Shown here piece after piece: positions 53,774-62,943 of a DNA stretch of 64,000 bases (positions are counted from its first letter, which is position 1; each line of letters begins with the position of its first letter). The position numbers were made by a program, and so were the translations under genes. The stretch lies in assembly GCA_021405325.1 (NCBI GenBank), contig QWII01000053.1:1-64000 (forward strand), read 5' to 3'. Source of the stretch: Caldilinea sp. CFX5. GTDB taxonomy: Bacteria; Chloroflexota; Anaerolineae; Caldilineales; Caldilineaceae. Below the pieces are notes generated by a model. The model saw only the letters and a program-made list of their open reading frames with translations. It made no database searches and had not been told where the DNA came from.

Positions 53774-55213
53774 ATGCTACGTCTACGTACTTACTGGGTT
53801 CCCGCTTTGCTTGTTCTGGCACTCTTGTTGAGTGCATGCGCCAACCAGGGGGGGACAGGGCAAGTTGGTAATCAAACGGGTAATCAGACTGGCGGCGAGG
53901 GGGGGGCTCCTGTCACCCTCACCTTTGTCGGCTGGGGCGGACCGGATGAGCAGGAGGTCTTCCGCCAACTGGTGGAAACCTTCAACCAGAACAACCCCGA
54001 TATTGTCATTGAGTATACGCCCATTCCCGACGACTATGTGACCAAGCTCAACACCATGATCGCCGGCGGCACGCCGCCTGACATCGCTTATATCCCCGAC
54101 GGCAATTTCTCGGCCTTTGCCCCCAGAGGCGCATTGGTCAACTTGCAACCCTTTGTCGATGCCAGCACAGTGATTGATCCGGCGAATATCTGGGATACCG
54201 CGTTGGGACGCTACCGCTATGATCAGGAGACGCGCACCTTTGGCACTGGTGACATCTATGCCTTGCCCAAAGACATCGGCCCCACTGTCCTCTACATCAA
54301 CAAAGATCTCTTTACGGCTGCCGGTGTACCGTTACCTGACCCGAATGGGCCGCTGACCTGGGATGAGATCGTCGAGATTGGTCGCCAGATCACGGTGGAC
54401 GCCAATGGTCGCCATCCCGGCGAAGAGGGCTTTGACATCAACACGGTGGAAGTCTTTGGCGTGGGCGATATCTGGTTTGAAAACGCGGTTTATGGCAACG
54501 GCGGGCAGATTGTCTCCGAAGATGGTCGCACCTTTGTGGCTGATATGCCGGAAACGGTTGCCGCCGTCCAGTGGATCGCCGATCTGACCCACAAACACCA
54601 GGTTCACCCCACCTCGCAGCAGACCTCGTCCCAATCCATTGGCCAGATGTTTGAGGCGGGCAAGGTGGCGATCAACAGCAATGGGCGTTGGGCGACCACC
54701 ACCTATCGCAACACCCTCTCCTTTGACTGGGATGTGATCCCCAACCCGGTCGGCCCTAGCGGCAATCTCTATGCCACTGCTGATGATTGCGCCTTTACCG
54801 GCTGGTCAGGCTCAGTGGGTATCGGCATCATAGCCGGCTCGAATGGTGAACAGAACGCCGAACAAGCCTTCCGCTTTATCGAGTTCATTGCCGGCGCTGA
54901 AGGGCAGACGGAACAGGCCGCGCTTGGTTTCCAGATCCCCAACCAGATCGATCTCGCTAACAGTGATGCCTTCTTACAGCCCGATCAGAAGCCGGAAAAC
55001 GCCGAAGTCTTTATCGAAGCCGCCCGCTGTGAACGCCCCGGCCCCTGGACACAGACCCCACTCTATGGACAATGGTTTGACGACAACTGGTGGCAAGGCG
55101 TCTGGCCCGAAGTGGTAGTCGATGGCACGAAGAGCGCCGAACAGGCCATCAACGAACGCAAAGACGCCTTTCAGGCCGGATTGGATGAGGCGTGGGCGAC
55201 GATTGAAGAGTAA
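53774..55213 (+). CDS. Sugar ABC transporter solute-binding lipoprotein (family 1)
   Basis: ATG 53774 with GGGAGG upstream gives 479 residues. Lipobox LLLSAC with Cys22, a Gly/Asn linker, then a type-1 solute-binding fold: VTLTFVGWGGPDEQEVFRQL, TMIAGGTPPDIAYIPDG, LYINKDLFTAAGVPLPDP. It delivers an oligosaccharide to the two permeases that follow. The cognate substrate may be a hemicellulose fragment, since a GH43 enzyme ends the operon. Inverted repeat R separates it from the permease genes. Confidence 0.92.
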   Translation: MLRLRTYWVPALLVLALLLSACANQGGTGQVGNQTGNQTGGEGGAPVTLTFVGWGGPDEQEVFRQLVETFNQNNPDIVIEYTPIPDDYVTKLNTMIAGGTPPDIAYIPDGNFSAFAPRGALVNLQPFVDASTVIDPANIWDTALGRYRYDQETRTFGTGDIYALPKDIGPTVLYINKDLFTAAGVPLPDPNGPLTWDEIVEIGRQITVDANGRHPGEEGFDINTVEVFGVGDIWFENAVYGNGGQIVSEDGRTFVADMPETVAAVQWIADLTHKHQVHPTSQQTSSQSIGQMFEAGKVAINSNGRWATTTYRNTLSFDWDVIPNPVGPSGNLYATADDCAFTGWSGSVGIGIIAGSNGEQNAEQAFRFIEFIAGAEGQTEQAALGFQIPNQIDLANSDAFLQPDQKPENAEVFIEAARCERPGPWTQTPLYGQWFDDNWWQGVWPEVVVDGTKSAEQAINERKDAFQAGLDEAWATIEE

Positions 55214-55222
55214 TGTGTGCTG

Positions 55223-55291
55223 CGTGCTGCGTGCTGCGTGATTCGTTGCCTGAGCCTGTCGAAGGCCACGAATCACGCAGCACGCAGCACG
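55223..55291. terminator. Inverted repeat R (24-nt perfect arms) between binding-protein and permease genes
   Basis: Arms 55223-55246 and 55268-55291 are perfect complements made of repeated GTGCTGC words. It begins 9 nt after the binding-protein stop, and the permease gene starts 15 nt after it ends. The loop contains TGAGCCTGTCGAAGG, similar to the loop of repeat S. The position matches the malE-malF intergenic REP of enteric bacteria, which protects the upstream mRNA. Confidence 0.75.
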
Positions 55292-55306
55292 TAGGCAGGA
55301 GTCACA

Positions 55307-56233
55307 ATGGCTGCAATCACAACCCCTCGCCCCCGCAGAAGCGCTACGCAATCGATCGACACATTTTGGGGCTATCTCTTTATCGCGGCGCCCTTGCTGG
55401 GCTTTCTGATCTTTTCGGCAGGGCCGCTCATCGCCTCCGTGGTGTTGAGCTTTTTCTCGTGGGATCTGCTCAGACCGCCGCGCTGGGTCGGACTGGAGAA
55501 TTGGCAGGAACTTTTCCTGGAAGATCCGTTGGTCTGGAAGGCGATGGGGAATACGGCTTTTCTGCTGTTGGGCATTCCTATCTCGCTGCTGCTGGCGGTC
55601 TTCCTGGCGTCGTTGATGAATCAGCCGGTGCCGGGGCGACAGGCCTTTCGCGTGATCTACTACTTGCCGACGGTTTTGCCGGTGGCGGCGTTGGCGCTGC
55701 TCTGGTTGTGGCTGCTCAACCCGGATTATGGCCTGGTCAACAATACGTTGCGCGCGTTGGGCTTGCCCGTCGAATGGACGCGACTTAACTGGTGGCAGGA
55801 TCGTGCGCTGGTCAAGCCGGCCTTGATCATCATGGGCATCTGGCGGGGCGTCGGCTACCAGGCGCTGGTCTATGTCGCAGCTTTGCAGAGCGTTCCTCGT
55901 CAGTTGTACGAAGCGGCGGAAATGGATGGCGCCAACAACTGGCACAAATTCTGGGCTGTCACCTGGCCGATCCTCACGCCGACTACCTTCTTTCTGCTAA
56001 TTACGGCGTTGATTGGCGGCTTTCAGATCTTTGTCGAACCGGCGATTATGACCAATGGTGGGCCGGCCAATGAGTCGCTGACGATGGTCATGTTGATCTG
56101 GCGGAGCGGCTTCCGTGACTTTTCCATGGGTTACGCGGCGGCGCAGGCCTGGCTGCTGGGGGTGATCATTATGGCGATTACCATTCTCAATTTTGTGCTG
56201 GCCCGCCGGTGGGTCTTTACCGAGAATGGGTAG
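55307..56233 (+). CDS. Sugar ABC transporter permease (MalF/UgpA-type)
   Basis: 308 residues with six membrane helices (the first at about 20-45, APLLGFLIFSAGPLIASVVL). The EAA loop for the ATPase is EAAEMDGANNWHKFW (about 202-216), followed by WPILTPTTFFL. It forms the channel with the next permease. Starts 93 nt after the binding-protein gene. No ATPase gene follows, so a shared MsmX-type ATPase encoded elsewhere must power it. Confidence 0.92.
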   Translation: MAAITTPRPRRSATQSIDTFWGYLFIAAPLLGFLIFSAGPLIASVVLSFFSWDLLRPPRWVGLENWQELFLEDPLVWKAMGNTAFLLLGIPISLLLAVFLASLMNQPVPGRQAFRVIYYLPTVLPVAALALLWLWLLNPDYGLVNNTLRALGLPVEWTRLNWWQDRALVKPALIIMGIWRGVGYQALVYVAALQSVPRQLYEAAEMDGANNWHKFWAVTWPILTPTTFFLLITALIGGFQIFVEPAIMTNGGPANESLTMVMLIWRSGFRDFSMGYAAAQAWLLGVIIMAITILNFVLARRWVFTENG

Positions 56234-56250
56234 GAGCAAAGGGAGCAAGC

Positions 56251-57168
56251 ATGGCGACAACCGCACCAACCTCGGCACGAACATCGACCACCGCCACCAC
56301 CCAGCCAACGGCGCCGGCGCGCCAACGAACAGGCCGACTGCGCAACTGGCGTTCTCTGGGGTTACTGCTCGCCTTTCTGGTGCTGCTGCTCGGTGCGATT
56401 ACCCAACTGGCGCCGCTGGTCTACATGGTCTCCACCTCCCTGAAGGATCAACAGGGCATCTTCAGCCTGCCCATTCGCTGGATTCCCGACCCGATCCGCT
56501 GGGAGAACTATGAACAGGTCTGGTCGCGCATTGCGCTCTGGCGCGGCTTTGCCAACTCATTGCTGATTGCCAGCACAACCACGGTGATGGAAGTGTTGGT
56601 CAGCGCTGCCGCCGGCTATGCCTTTGCCCGCATGAAGTTTCCCGGTCGGCAGGCGATGTTTATGTTGCTGCTGGCGACGATGATGATTCCCGGCGTGGTG
56701 ACGTTGATTCCGTCCTTTATCCTCTTCCGCTGGCTGGGCTGGATCAACACCTACTGGCCGTTGATTGTGCCGCTCTTCTTTGGCACCGCTTTTGCCATCT
56801 TTTTGTCCCGCCAGTTTTTCATGACGTTGCCCGGCGAGTTGGAGGATGCAGCCAAGATCGACGGCGCCAATCCCCTACAAACCTTTTGGTTCATCTTCCT
56901 GCCCCTGGCCACGCCGATCCTGGCGACACTGGCCGGCTTGGGTTTTATTGCCCGCTGGAATGATTACCTGGGACCACTCATTTACATCTCGGATCAGCGC
57001 AAATATACGATTCCGCTGATGTTGGCCCAACTCAACGGTCTTTATGAGCGGCGCTGGGATCTGCTTATGGCCGGCTCGGTGATTGCGATTGTGCCGATTG
57101 TGATTATTCTGCTCTTTATGCAAAAATATTTCGTCGAAAGCGTGGCGACCACGGGGTTGAAAGGCTAG
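56251..57168 (+). CDS. Sugar ABC transporter permease (MalG/UgpE-type)
   Basis: ATG 56251 after AAAGGGAG gives 305 residues; the open frame before it overlaps the upstream gene. A Thr/Ala-rich N-terminus (about 1-30) precedes six helices. The EAA loop reads EDAAKIDGANPLQTFWFIF, and the C-terminal FMQKYFVESVATTGLKG is typical of MalG proteins. Partner of the preceding permease, 17 nt downstream. Confidence 0.92.
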   Translation: MATTAPTSARTSTTATTQPTAPARQRTGRLRNWRSLGLLLAFLVLLLGAITQLAPLVYMVSTSLKDQQGIFSLPIRWIPDPIRWENYEQVWSRIALWRGFANSLLIASTTTVMEVLVSAAAGYAFARMKFPGRQAMFMLLLATMMIPGVVTLIPSFILFRWLGWINTYWPLIVPLFFGTAFAIFLSRQFFMTLPGELEDAAKIDGANPLQTFWFIFLPLATPILATLAGLGFIARWNDYLGPLIYISDQRKYTIPLMLAQLNGLYERRWDLLMAGSVIAIVPIVIILLFMQKYFVESVATTGLKG

Positions 57169-57199
57169 ATCATTGTTAATGGAGAATGGAGAACAATTC

Positions 57200-58297
57200 A
57201 TGGGTAATGGGGTGACACGGCGATTGCTATCCTGCAAAATGTGGATAGTGGTCGTTGTTCTCTGGTTGGTGGGGTGTGCGACTGTACAACTGCCGGGTGG
57301 ACAAGCAGGGACGGTGCCACCGCCGACGCCAACCGCAGGAACCATTCCGCCGCCAATAGCAACGCCATCAGGCGCGCAAGCCGGCGTTTATGATAATCCC
57401 ATCTTCCCCGGTGATTTTCCTGATCCCTTTGTGTTGGCGGTGGAGGATGGCTATTACGCCTATTCGACCAACGTGGGGGATACGAACGTTCCGGTGGTGC
57501 GCTTGAGCGAAGATTTCGCTACCTATGAGCGGCTCGGCGATGCACTGCCGACGTTGCCGCTCTGGGCCGGCTGGCATCAGAGTTTGACCTGGGCGCCGGC
57601 GGTGTTGCCACGCGGAGAGCAATATGTTCTCTACTACACCGCACGTTACCGGGCCGAAGGGCGTCAATGTATTTCCCGTGCCGTGAGCGACAACCCCGCC
57701 GGCCCTTTTACCGATGATTCCAGCGAACCCTTTATCTGCCAGGTTGACTTGGGCGGTTCGATTGATCCCAGCCCCTTTGTTGACAAGGATGGGACACCCT
57801 ATCTGCTCTGGAAAAATGACGGCAATTGCTGCGGTCGTCCGGTCGGTCTATGGGTGCAACAGTTGAGCGACGACGGATTGAGTTTGGTGGGCGAACCAGT
57901 CGAGTTGATCCGGCGCGATCAACTGTGGGAAAGCCCGTTGATCGAAGCGCCGGCGATGGTGGAACATGACAACCAATATTACCTCTTCTACTCTGGCAAC
58001 TGGTGGGAAAGTCACACCTACGCCGTCGGTTACGCCGTTTGTGAAACGGTGACGGGGCCGTGTGTCAAGCCGCAGCGGGAACCCATCTTTGAATTTAACC
58101 AGCAGGCAATGGGGCCGGGCGGCGAAGAGTTTTTCCGTGATGACGAGGGCAATTTATGGATGGTCTATCACGCCTGGACAGCGCCCATTGTCGGCTACCC
58201 GGAAGGCGAACGCAGCCTGCGCATCGAGCCGGTGACTTTTGTTGCTGGCAAGCCAACCATCCCTGGTCCAACGGTCGATCCGCAGCCGTTGCCGTAA
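57200..58297 (+). CDS. GH43-type glycoside hydrolase lipoprotein
   Basis: ATG 57200 (GGAG upstream) gives 365 residues; ATG 57179 is in frame. A lipobox WLVGC anchors it to the membrane. After a Pro/Thr linker comes a five-bladed propeller with the GH43 acids: Asp in FPDPFV, Asp in GSIDPSPFVD, Glu in IEAPAMV. These enzymes release arabinose or xylose units from hemicelluloses. As last gene of the operon it would trim oligosaccharides for the transporter. Its stop is 2 nt from that of the convergent dehydrogenase. Confidence 0.85.
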   Translation: MGNGVTRRLLSCKMWIVVVVLWLVGCATVQLPGGQAGTVPPPTPTAGTIPPPIATPSGAQAGVYDNPIFPGDFPDPFVLAVEDGYYAYSTNVGDTNVPVVRLSEDFATYERLGDALPTLPLWAGWHQSLTWAPAVLPRGEQYVLYYTARYRAEGRQCISRAVSDNPAGPFTDDSSEPFICQVDLGGSIDPSPFVDKDGTPYLLWKNDGNCCGRPVGLWVQQLSDDGLSLVGEPVELIRRDQLWESPLIEAPAMVEHDNQYYLFYSGNWWESHTYAVGYAVCETVTGPCVKPQREPIFEFNQQAMGPGGEEFFRDDEGNLWMVYHAWTAPIVGYPEGERSLRIEPVTFVAGKPTIPGPTVDPQPLP

Positions 58298-58299
58298 AG

Positions 58300-59319
58300 T
58301 TAGGCCCACGCAAAGATGACTTTGCCGGTCTTGCCGCTGTCAAAGAGGGCAAAGGCTGCGGGCGCACGTTCAAGCGGGAAGCGATGTGTGACCAGCGCCT
58401 CCAGCGGCACTTGCCGCTCTTGGACAAAGCGTAGCATCGCATAATACATCTGAATCGGCAACACGAAGGAACCCATGAGCGTCAACTGCCGCCCGATGAT
58501 CTGGGACGGACTCAACGTTTTGTCATGGTGACCGATGCCCACAAAGACGGCGCGGCCACCCAGCCGCAAACTATCAACTGCGCCATTTTGACCGGCGGCG
58601 CTGCCGGAAGTTTCGTACGCGCAATCCGCCCCCTCGCCGTGGGTTAGCGCCTGGATCGCCTTGACCGGATCGTCTGTTGTGGGGTCGAGCGTTTCATCGG
58701 CGCCCAGGCTGCGTGCCAGGTCACGCCGCTCGGCAATCGGGTCGATCCCGATGACCCGTGCCCCCATCGCCTTGGCAAAGAGTGTTCCCGCCAGCCCGAC
58801 CGGCCCCTGGCCAAAGATGGCGATTGTGTCCGCGCCGGAAGGGTGGAGTTTGGTGATCGAAGAGAAGGCCGTGCCGGCATTACAGGCCATCATCGCGCCA
58901 ACAGCAAAGGATTGCTCGCTGGGCAGGGGCAGGCAGTTACGCGCATCGGTCAAAATCAGGTCAGCGTCGGAGCCGTGAATGGGGCCGCCATAACCGCGCC
59001 GGTCGGGGCACCACATAATGTTGCCGCCCAGACAATGTTTGCAATAGCCGCAGCCCCGATAGTGGTAGACCGAAACCCGATCCCCCAATTGGACATTCGT
59101 GACGCCGGCCCCCAAACGCGCCACCACCCCACACGGTTCATGACCAGGGATCATGTTGTTGCCGCCCCGTTGCGCGGCGGTTTGGCGATAGAGATGCAGA
59201 TCACTGCCACACAGACCGCCAGCCTTCAGTTGCACCACCACTTCGCCTGGTCCCGGCTGCGGATCGGGGTAATCACGCACCTCGGCCTGACGATCCCCTA
59301 AAAAGACAACCCCACGCAT
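58300..59319 (-). CDS. Zinc-dependent alcohol dehydrogenase (MDR)
   Basis: ATG 59319 with AAGGAGG upstream gives 339 residues; the long open frame beyond it runs through repeat T. Catalytic zinc ligands lie in GLCGSDLHLYR and GHEPCG, the four structural cysteines in GCGYCKHCLGGNIMWC, and the nucleotide motif is GQGPVGLAG. It is not closely similar to the dehydrogenase at 11110. As the last gene of the second sugar operon it may oxidise the imported substrate. Confidence 0.9.
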   Translation of the reverse strand: MRGVVFLGDRQAEVRDYPDPQPGPGEVVVQLKAGGLCGSDLHLYRQTAAQRGGNNMIPGHEPCGVVARLGAGVTNVQLGDRVSVYHYRGCGYCKHCLGGNIMWCPDRRGYGGPIHGSDADLILTDARNCLPLPSEQSFAVGAMMACNAGTAFSSITKLHPSGADTIAIFGQGPVGLAGTLFAKAMGARVIGIDPIAERRDLARSLGADETLDPTTDDPVKAIQALTHGEGADCAYETSGSAAGQNGAVDSLRLGGRAVFVGIGHHDKTLSPSQIIGRQLTLMGSFVLPIQMYYAMLRFVQERQVPLEALVTHRFPLERAPAAFALFDSGKTGKVIFAWA

Positions 59320-59354
59320 GAGAAACCTCCTTGTTCGTGCTTTTGTTAGTGATC

Positions 59355-59421
59355 CAGGACTTACGCAAGACGCCGGGAACCCTCTGGGTTCCCGGCAGTA
59401 ATTCGTCTTGCGTAAGTCCTG
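59355..59421. terminator. Nested inverted repeat T (18-nt outer, 11-nt inner stem)
   Basis: Outer arms 59355-59372 and 59404-59421 are perfect complements; inside, 59372-59382 pairs with 59386-59396 around TCT. The structure lies 66 nt after the permease stop and 36 nt before the dehydrogenase start, within one operon. The inner GC stem resembles a terminator but no T-tract follows. Confidence 0.75.
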
Positions 59422-59486
59422 TGATCTATGGAAGAGTGTAGCCCGGTTGTTGTTTGCCCATACCATCGTCGAAGTGCGCTGTCGGT

Positions 59487-60347
59487 TTATCCTTTCACCG
59501 CGCCCACCGTCAGCCCGGCCAGGAAGTAGCGCTGTAAAAAGAGAAAGATCACCATCAGCGGCGCGACACTGATAAAGGCGGCGGCGGAGGTGATCCCATA
59601 GTTGACCTGAAATTCCCCACGCAACAGCGCCAGCCCCAATGAAAGCGTGTACAAACTTTTGTCATTGATGATCACCAGCGGCCAGATCAGGTTATTCCAC
59701 TGGCTGGTAAAGATGACGATGGAAAGGGTCGCCAGCGCCGGCGCCGACAGCGGCAGCACAATCCGCCAGAAGACGCCATATTCACCACAGCCGTCAATGC
59801 GCGCTGCATGTTCCAACTCGTCAGGGATGGTTTGCATAAACTGGCGCAACAGGAAGACCCCCAGCACATTGGGCAAAGCAGGAATCACCAATCCGCTGTA
59901 GGAGTTGACCAACTTTAGCTCATTGGTGATCAAAAAGGCCGGGATCAACAACAACGCGCCGGGAATCATCACCGTTGCCAACATCAGCCCAAAGAGATAA
60001 TCACGCCCCCAAAACTCCTTCTTGGCAAAGGCATAGGCCGCCAGCGCACAGAGCAACACCGACCCAACCGTTACTAGCAGCGCCACCAGAAAGGTGTTCA
60101 CAAACCAGGTGACAAAGGGCAATTCGCGCAGAATGTAGGTGTAATTCTGCCAGTCGAGGGTTTCGGGAAACAAGGTCGGCGGCACCGAAATCAACGAATA
60201 GGTCTCTTTGAAGGAAGTCGCGAAGATATACAGGTACGGGCCGAGCATGACAATCACCAAGAGCGCCAGCAGCGTATAAACCACAACCACCTGCGGCAGC
60301 AGACGCCAAATCGCAGACCACCGTTTGCCCATCGAACCCTTGACCAT
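59487..60347 (-). CDS. Sugar ABC transporter permease (MalG/UgpE-type), second operon
   Basis: 286 residues from ATG 60347 (ATG 60332 possible). Six membrane helices; EAA loop EHAARIDGCGEYGVFWRIVL; C-terminus FLQRYFLAGLTVGAVKG. It pairs with the permease encoded just upstream on the minus strand, from which it is separated by repeat S. Confidence 0.92.
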   Translation of the reverse strand: MVKGSMGKRWSAIWRLLPQVVVVYTLLALLVIVMLGPYLYIFATSFKETYSLISVPPTLFPETLDWQNYTYILRELPFVTWFVNTFLVALLVTVGSVLLCALAAYAFAKKEFWGRDYLFGLMLATVMIPGALLLIPAFLITNELKLVNSYSGLVIPALPNVLGVFLLRQFMQTIPDELEHAARIDGCGEYGVFWRIVLPLSAPALATLSIVIFTSQWNNLIWPLVIINDKSLYTLSLGLALLRGEFQVNYGITSAAAFISVAPLMVIFLFLQRYFLAGLTVGAVKG

Positions 60348-60372
60348 CGTTCACCCCCCGGCTACGCTTGCC

Positions 60373-60425
60373 TGACAGGGCGCCCCGGTGATTGAGCTTG
60401 TCGAAATCACCGGGGCGCCCTGTCA
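60373..60425. terminator. Inverted repeat S (21-nt perfect arms, 11-nt loop) between permease genes
   Basis: Arms 60373-60393 and 60405-60425 are perfect complements, GC-rich. The right arm covers the stop codon of the upstream permease gene. The loop GAGCTTGTCGA matches the loop of repeat R (GAGCCTGTCGA) except for one base, although the stems are unrelated. Intra-operon. Confidence 0.75.
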
Positions 60426-61352
60426 TGATCGCTCCCCCAACACCCGCATCTGCACATAGGAGATCGGCACAATAATCAGCATCAACACCACCCCCATCGC
60501 CGCGGCCATGCCGACTTGACCGTAGCGGAAGGCGTGGTTGTAGATATACCAGACAATGGTGGCTGTCGAGTAGACCGGGCCGCCATTGGTCAGGACAAAG
60601 ACGGTGTCAAAGAGCTGGAAAGCCCAGATCGTGCCCATGACAATCGAAAAGAGGATGACAGGGCGCATCAATGGAATCGTCACACGCGTAGCGACCTGCC
60701 AACTGTTGGCGCCGTCAATGCGCGCCGCCTCTTGTAACTCTACCGGAATACTCAACATGGCGGCCAGAAAGAGGATGATATGAAAGCCAATCCCCCGCCA
60801 CCACTCGACCAGCAGGATCGCATAGAGTGCGATGTTAGGATTGGAGAGCCAGAAAATATCGGGCAGGCCGACCAGGCTCAACCAGTAGCTGAGCAGGCCA
60901 AATTTGGGCGCCAGCAGATAGCTCCAAATTTGCGCCGTGGCCGCGCTGGAGGCGAGCAACGGAAAGAAGACCACCGCCCGGAAAAGCCCCTTCATGCGCA
61001 CCAATCGGTTGCCGATCAAAAAGGCCAGGGCCAGACCACTCACCACAGTTATGGGGATGACCGACACAACATATTGCACCGAATTGCGAAAGGCGCGTAA
61101 GGTGATGTCATCGGTGGGTAAGCGTTCATAGTTCTGCAAGCCCACAAACGGTTTCACCGGCGCCACCAGATCGCCCTCCAAAAAGGAGAGCCAGAGCGCC
61201 CAGAAAAAAGGCAGGATCTGAAAAATAAAAAAGAGCAGCAAGAAGGGCAAGACAAACGAATAGGCAATCAGATTGCGCCTGACGGCCGGTCGTTCCCAAA
61301 CATAGGTGCGGCGCAGCGGTTGCGCGCCTTTTAGTTGAACGGCTGAGGTCAT
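60423..61352 (-). CDS. Sugar ABC transporter permease (MalF/UgpA-type), second operon
   Basis: 310 residues from ATG 61352; the frame upstream overlaps the ceramidase-like gene. Six helices; EAA loop [20 protein letters not shown]. No ATPase is encoded. It starts 13 nt after the ceramidase-like gene, pointing to co-transcription. Confidence 0.9.
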   Translation of the reverse strand: MTSAVQLKGAQPLRRTYVWERPAVRRNLIAYSFVLPFLLLFFIFQILPFFWALWLSFLEGDLVAPVKPFVGLQNYERLPTDDITLRAFRNSVQYVVSVIPITVVSGLALAFLIGNRLVRMKGLFRAVVFFPLLASSAATAQIWSYLLAPKFGLLSYWLSLVGLPDIFWLSNPNIALYAILLVEWWRGIGFHIILFLAAMLSIPVELQEAARIDGANSWQVATRVTIPLMRPVILFSIVMGTIWAFQLFDTVFVLTNGGPVYSTATIVWYIYNHAFRYGQVGMAAAMGVVLMLIIVPISYVQMRVLGERS

Positions 61353-61365
61353 AGTTGGATCACTT

Positions 61366-62700
61366 TTACGCAGCAGCGGCCGGGGTGTGCGCCGGGTTAC
61401 CGGCTTCATGCAACACCCGCAGCAACTGGAGATTGGCATCAATCAGCGCGTCATCGATGGTTTCGGCTAAAATGTAAGCGCCATACGCCTTGGCCACCCA
61501 CACTTCATAGCCGCCCCGGTGTAATGATTCCCGCGTCACAAAATAGCCAAAGGAGCCGTTGGTGGTGCTGGCGCAGAGCGTATGGGCAAACGGACTGTAG
61601 TCGCGCAAGCGCAAAACAATCTCTGTAAAGGGTTCGCCCGGAAAGGGGACAAACGCAACCGGCCCCAATTGGGTAATGCTCTGGGCAAAGGTGACGCCGG
61701 TTTCGGGCTGACCTGCGTGCGCCTTGACTACCGACTCCCAGTGGCGATAGTCGCACATGGGTTGGCCCCACTGCTCTTTGCCCGCCTCTGCTGCCACCAG
61801 TTGGCGACGCGCTTCGTCCAAAGCAGCCAGAGGTCGATAGGGCAACAGGATTTCCTGGGTCAGCACAGCCAAGGGCAGATCACGAAATTCCTTGATGGCA
61901 CGGTAGGCGCGCAGGGCATCGGTAGCGGCGCGGGTTCCCACTTCCAACAGCGCTATTTCGTTGTCACCCACCGCGCCCATGAAGTTGGTGCGCGGGGCGA
62001 CATCCCCTACCGCGCCGTTGATGAACAAGGCGGGCGCGCCGGTCAACGCCTCGACGCGATCGACCATGATACCCGGCCAGTCACGCGAAACGGCGCGACT
62101 CTTGCTGCCGAAAACAGTCGGATGGGCGCCATAGTGGATCAGCGTCGCCAGCGGCCCCTGGGCGCCTGCAAAGCGCAAGACCGTCATCATAGGGTCATAC
62201 AGCCCCCACGGGTTGACGCCCAGGGTGACTTTGTGATCTTGGCGAATCTGTCGCCGGTTGACGCCCACTTCACTATTGGTTGTCCCGATGCCCACCAGGA
62301 TGGGCTGCAGGTTGGCGTGCGCTTGGGCAACGGCCTCGCCAATGCGCGGCAGCACGGCGCTGACATAGGCGCGATCCTTGTCCCCCCAGCCAAAGACTGA
62401 AAAGGTGCGTGGCGCCGAATGGGACTGGATGGCCGCCACGGTCACATTGGCCGGCGGAATTCCGGTTGCCGCCTGCACCAGCCGACGAATCGCCGCCACC
62501 TCTTCCTGTTCGATCAAAATCCAGTCGAGGCTGATGATGGCGGCCTTCACATCCCCACGCGCCAACACCAGCGCTGTCGCCTGTAGCGGATCGCGAATGG
62601 TCTCCGCATAGCGGTCTTGCACCGGATAACCGGCCAACGCCGTCCCCAGCGGGGGTGTGATGTCAGTGCGGCCAATCCCGGCCAAAAGCAATGTGTCCAT
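61366..62700 (-). CDS. Neutral/alkaline ceramidase-like hydrolase
   Basis: 444 residues without a signal peptide. [18 protein letters not shown] at the N-terminus, IQSHSAPRT (zinc His), [10 protein letters not shown] and [13 protein letters not shown] (the nucleophile Ser region of neutral ceramidases), and NGAVGDVAP match the neutral/alkaline non-lysosomal ceramidase N-terminal domain. True ceramidases are secreted and longer, with a C-terminal domain absent here. A cytoplasmic amidase acting on another N-acyl or sugar compound is likelier. It lies between the binding-protein and permease genes of a sugar operon. Confidence 0.85.
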   Translation of the reverse strand: MDTLLLAGIGRTDITPPLGTALAGYPVQDRYAETIRDPLQATALVLARGDVKAAIISLDWILIEQEEVAAIRRLVQAATGIPPANVTVAAIQSHSAPRTFSVFGWGDKDRAYVSAVLPRIGEAVAQAHANLQPILVGIGTTNSEVGVNRRQIRQDHKVTLGVNPWGLYDPMMTVLRFAGAQGPLATLIHYGAHPTVFGSKSRAVSRDWPGIMVDRVEALTGAPALFINGAVGDVAPRTNFMGAVGDNEIALLEVGTRAATDALRAYRAIKEFRDLPLAVLTQEILLPYRPLAALDEARRQLVAAEAGKEQWGQPMCDYRHWESVVKAHAGQPETGVTFAQSITQLGPVAFVPFPGEPFTEIVLRLRDYSPFAHTLCASTTNGSFGYFVTRESLHRGGYEVWVAKAYGAYILAETIDDALIDANLQLLRVLHEAGNPAHTPAAAA

Positions 62701-62763
62701 GCCATCGATTCCTCAAAAACGTCTAGAAAAATTGACTCAACCGGAATTGAAGGGGTTGACATT

Positions 62764-62825
62764 GTAGGTGCGGTTTGTAACCGCACTGCTTCTGGGCGAG
62801 CCGTGCGGTTACAAACCGCACCTAC
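62764..62825. repeat. Inverted repeat N (23-nt perfect arms), same family as repeat M
   Basis: Arms 62764-62786 and 62803-62825 are perfect complements and identical to the inner arm of repeat M at 39653. Only the 16-nt centre differs. It lies between the binding-protein stop (62944) and the ceramidase-like start (62700); the rest of the 243-nt gap shows nothing else. Confidence 0.8.
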
Positions 62826-62943
62826 GATCTCCTGTCATTTATATCCCCTGAGATCCGGTTGACCCGAAAAATTTTTTATACCACTTCTACCCGGCAGTCC
62901 CATATCATCGGCGCCCATCCCGGAGGGACGCTTGACTTTAGGG

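Noticed and set aside
57172..57197. ATTGTT/AACAAT inverted repeat before the GH43 gene
   Set aside because: Only 6-bp arms, below what I would separate from chance.
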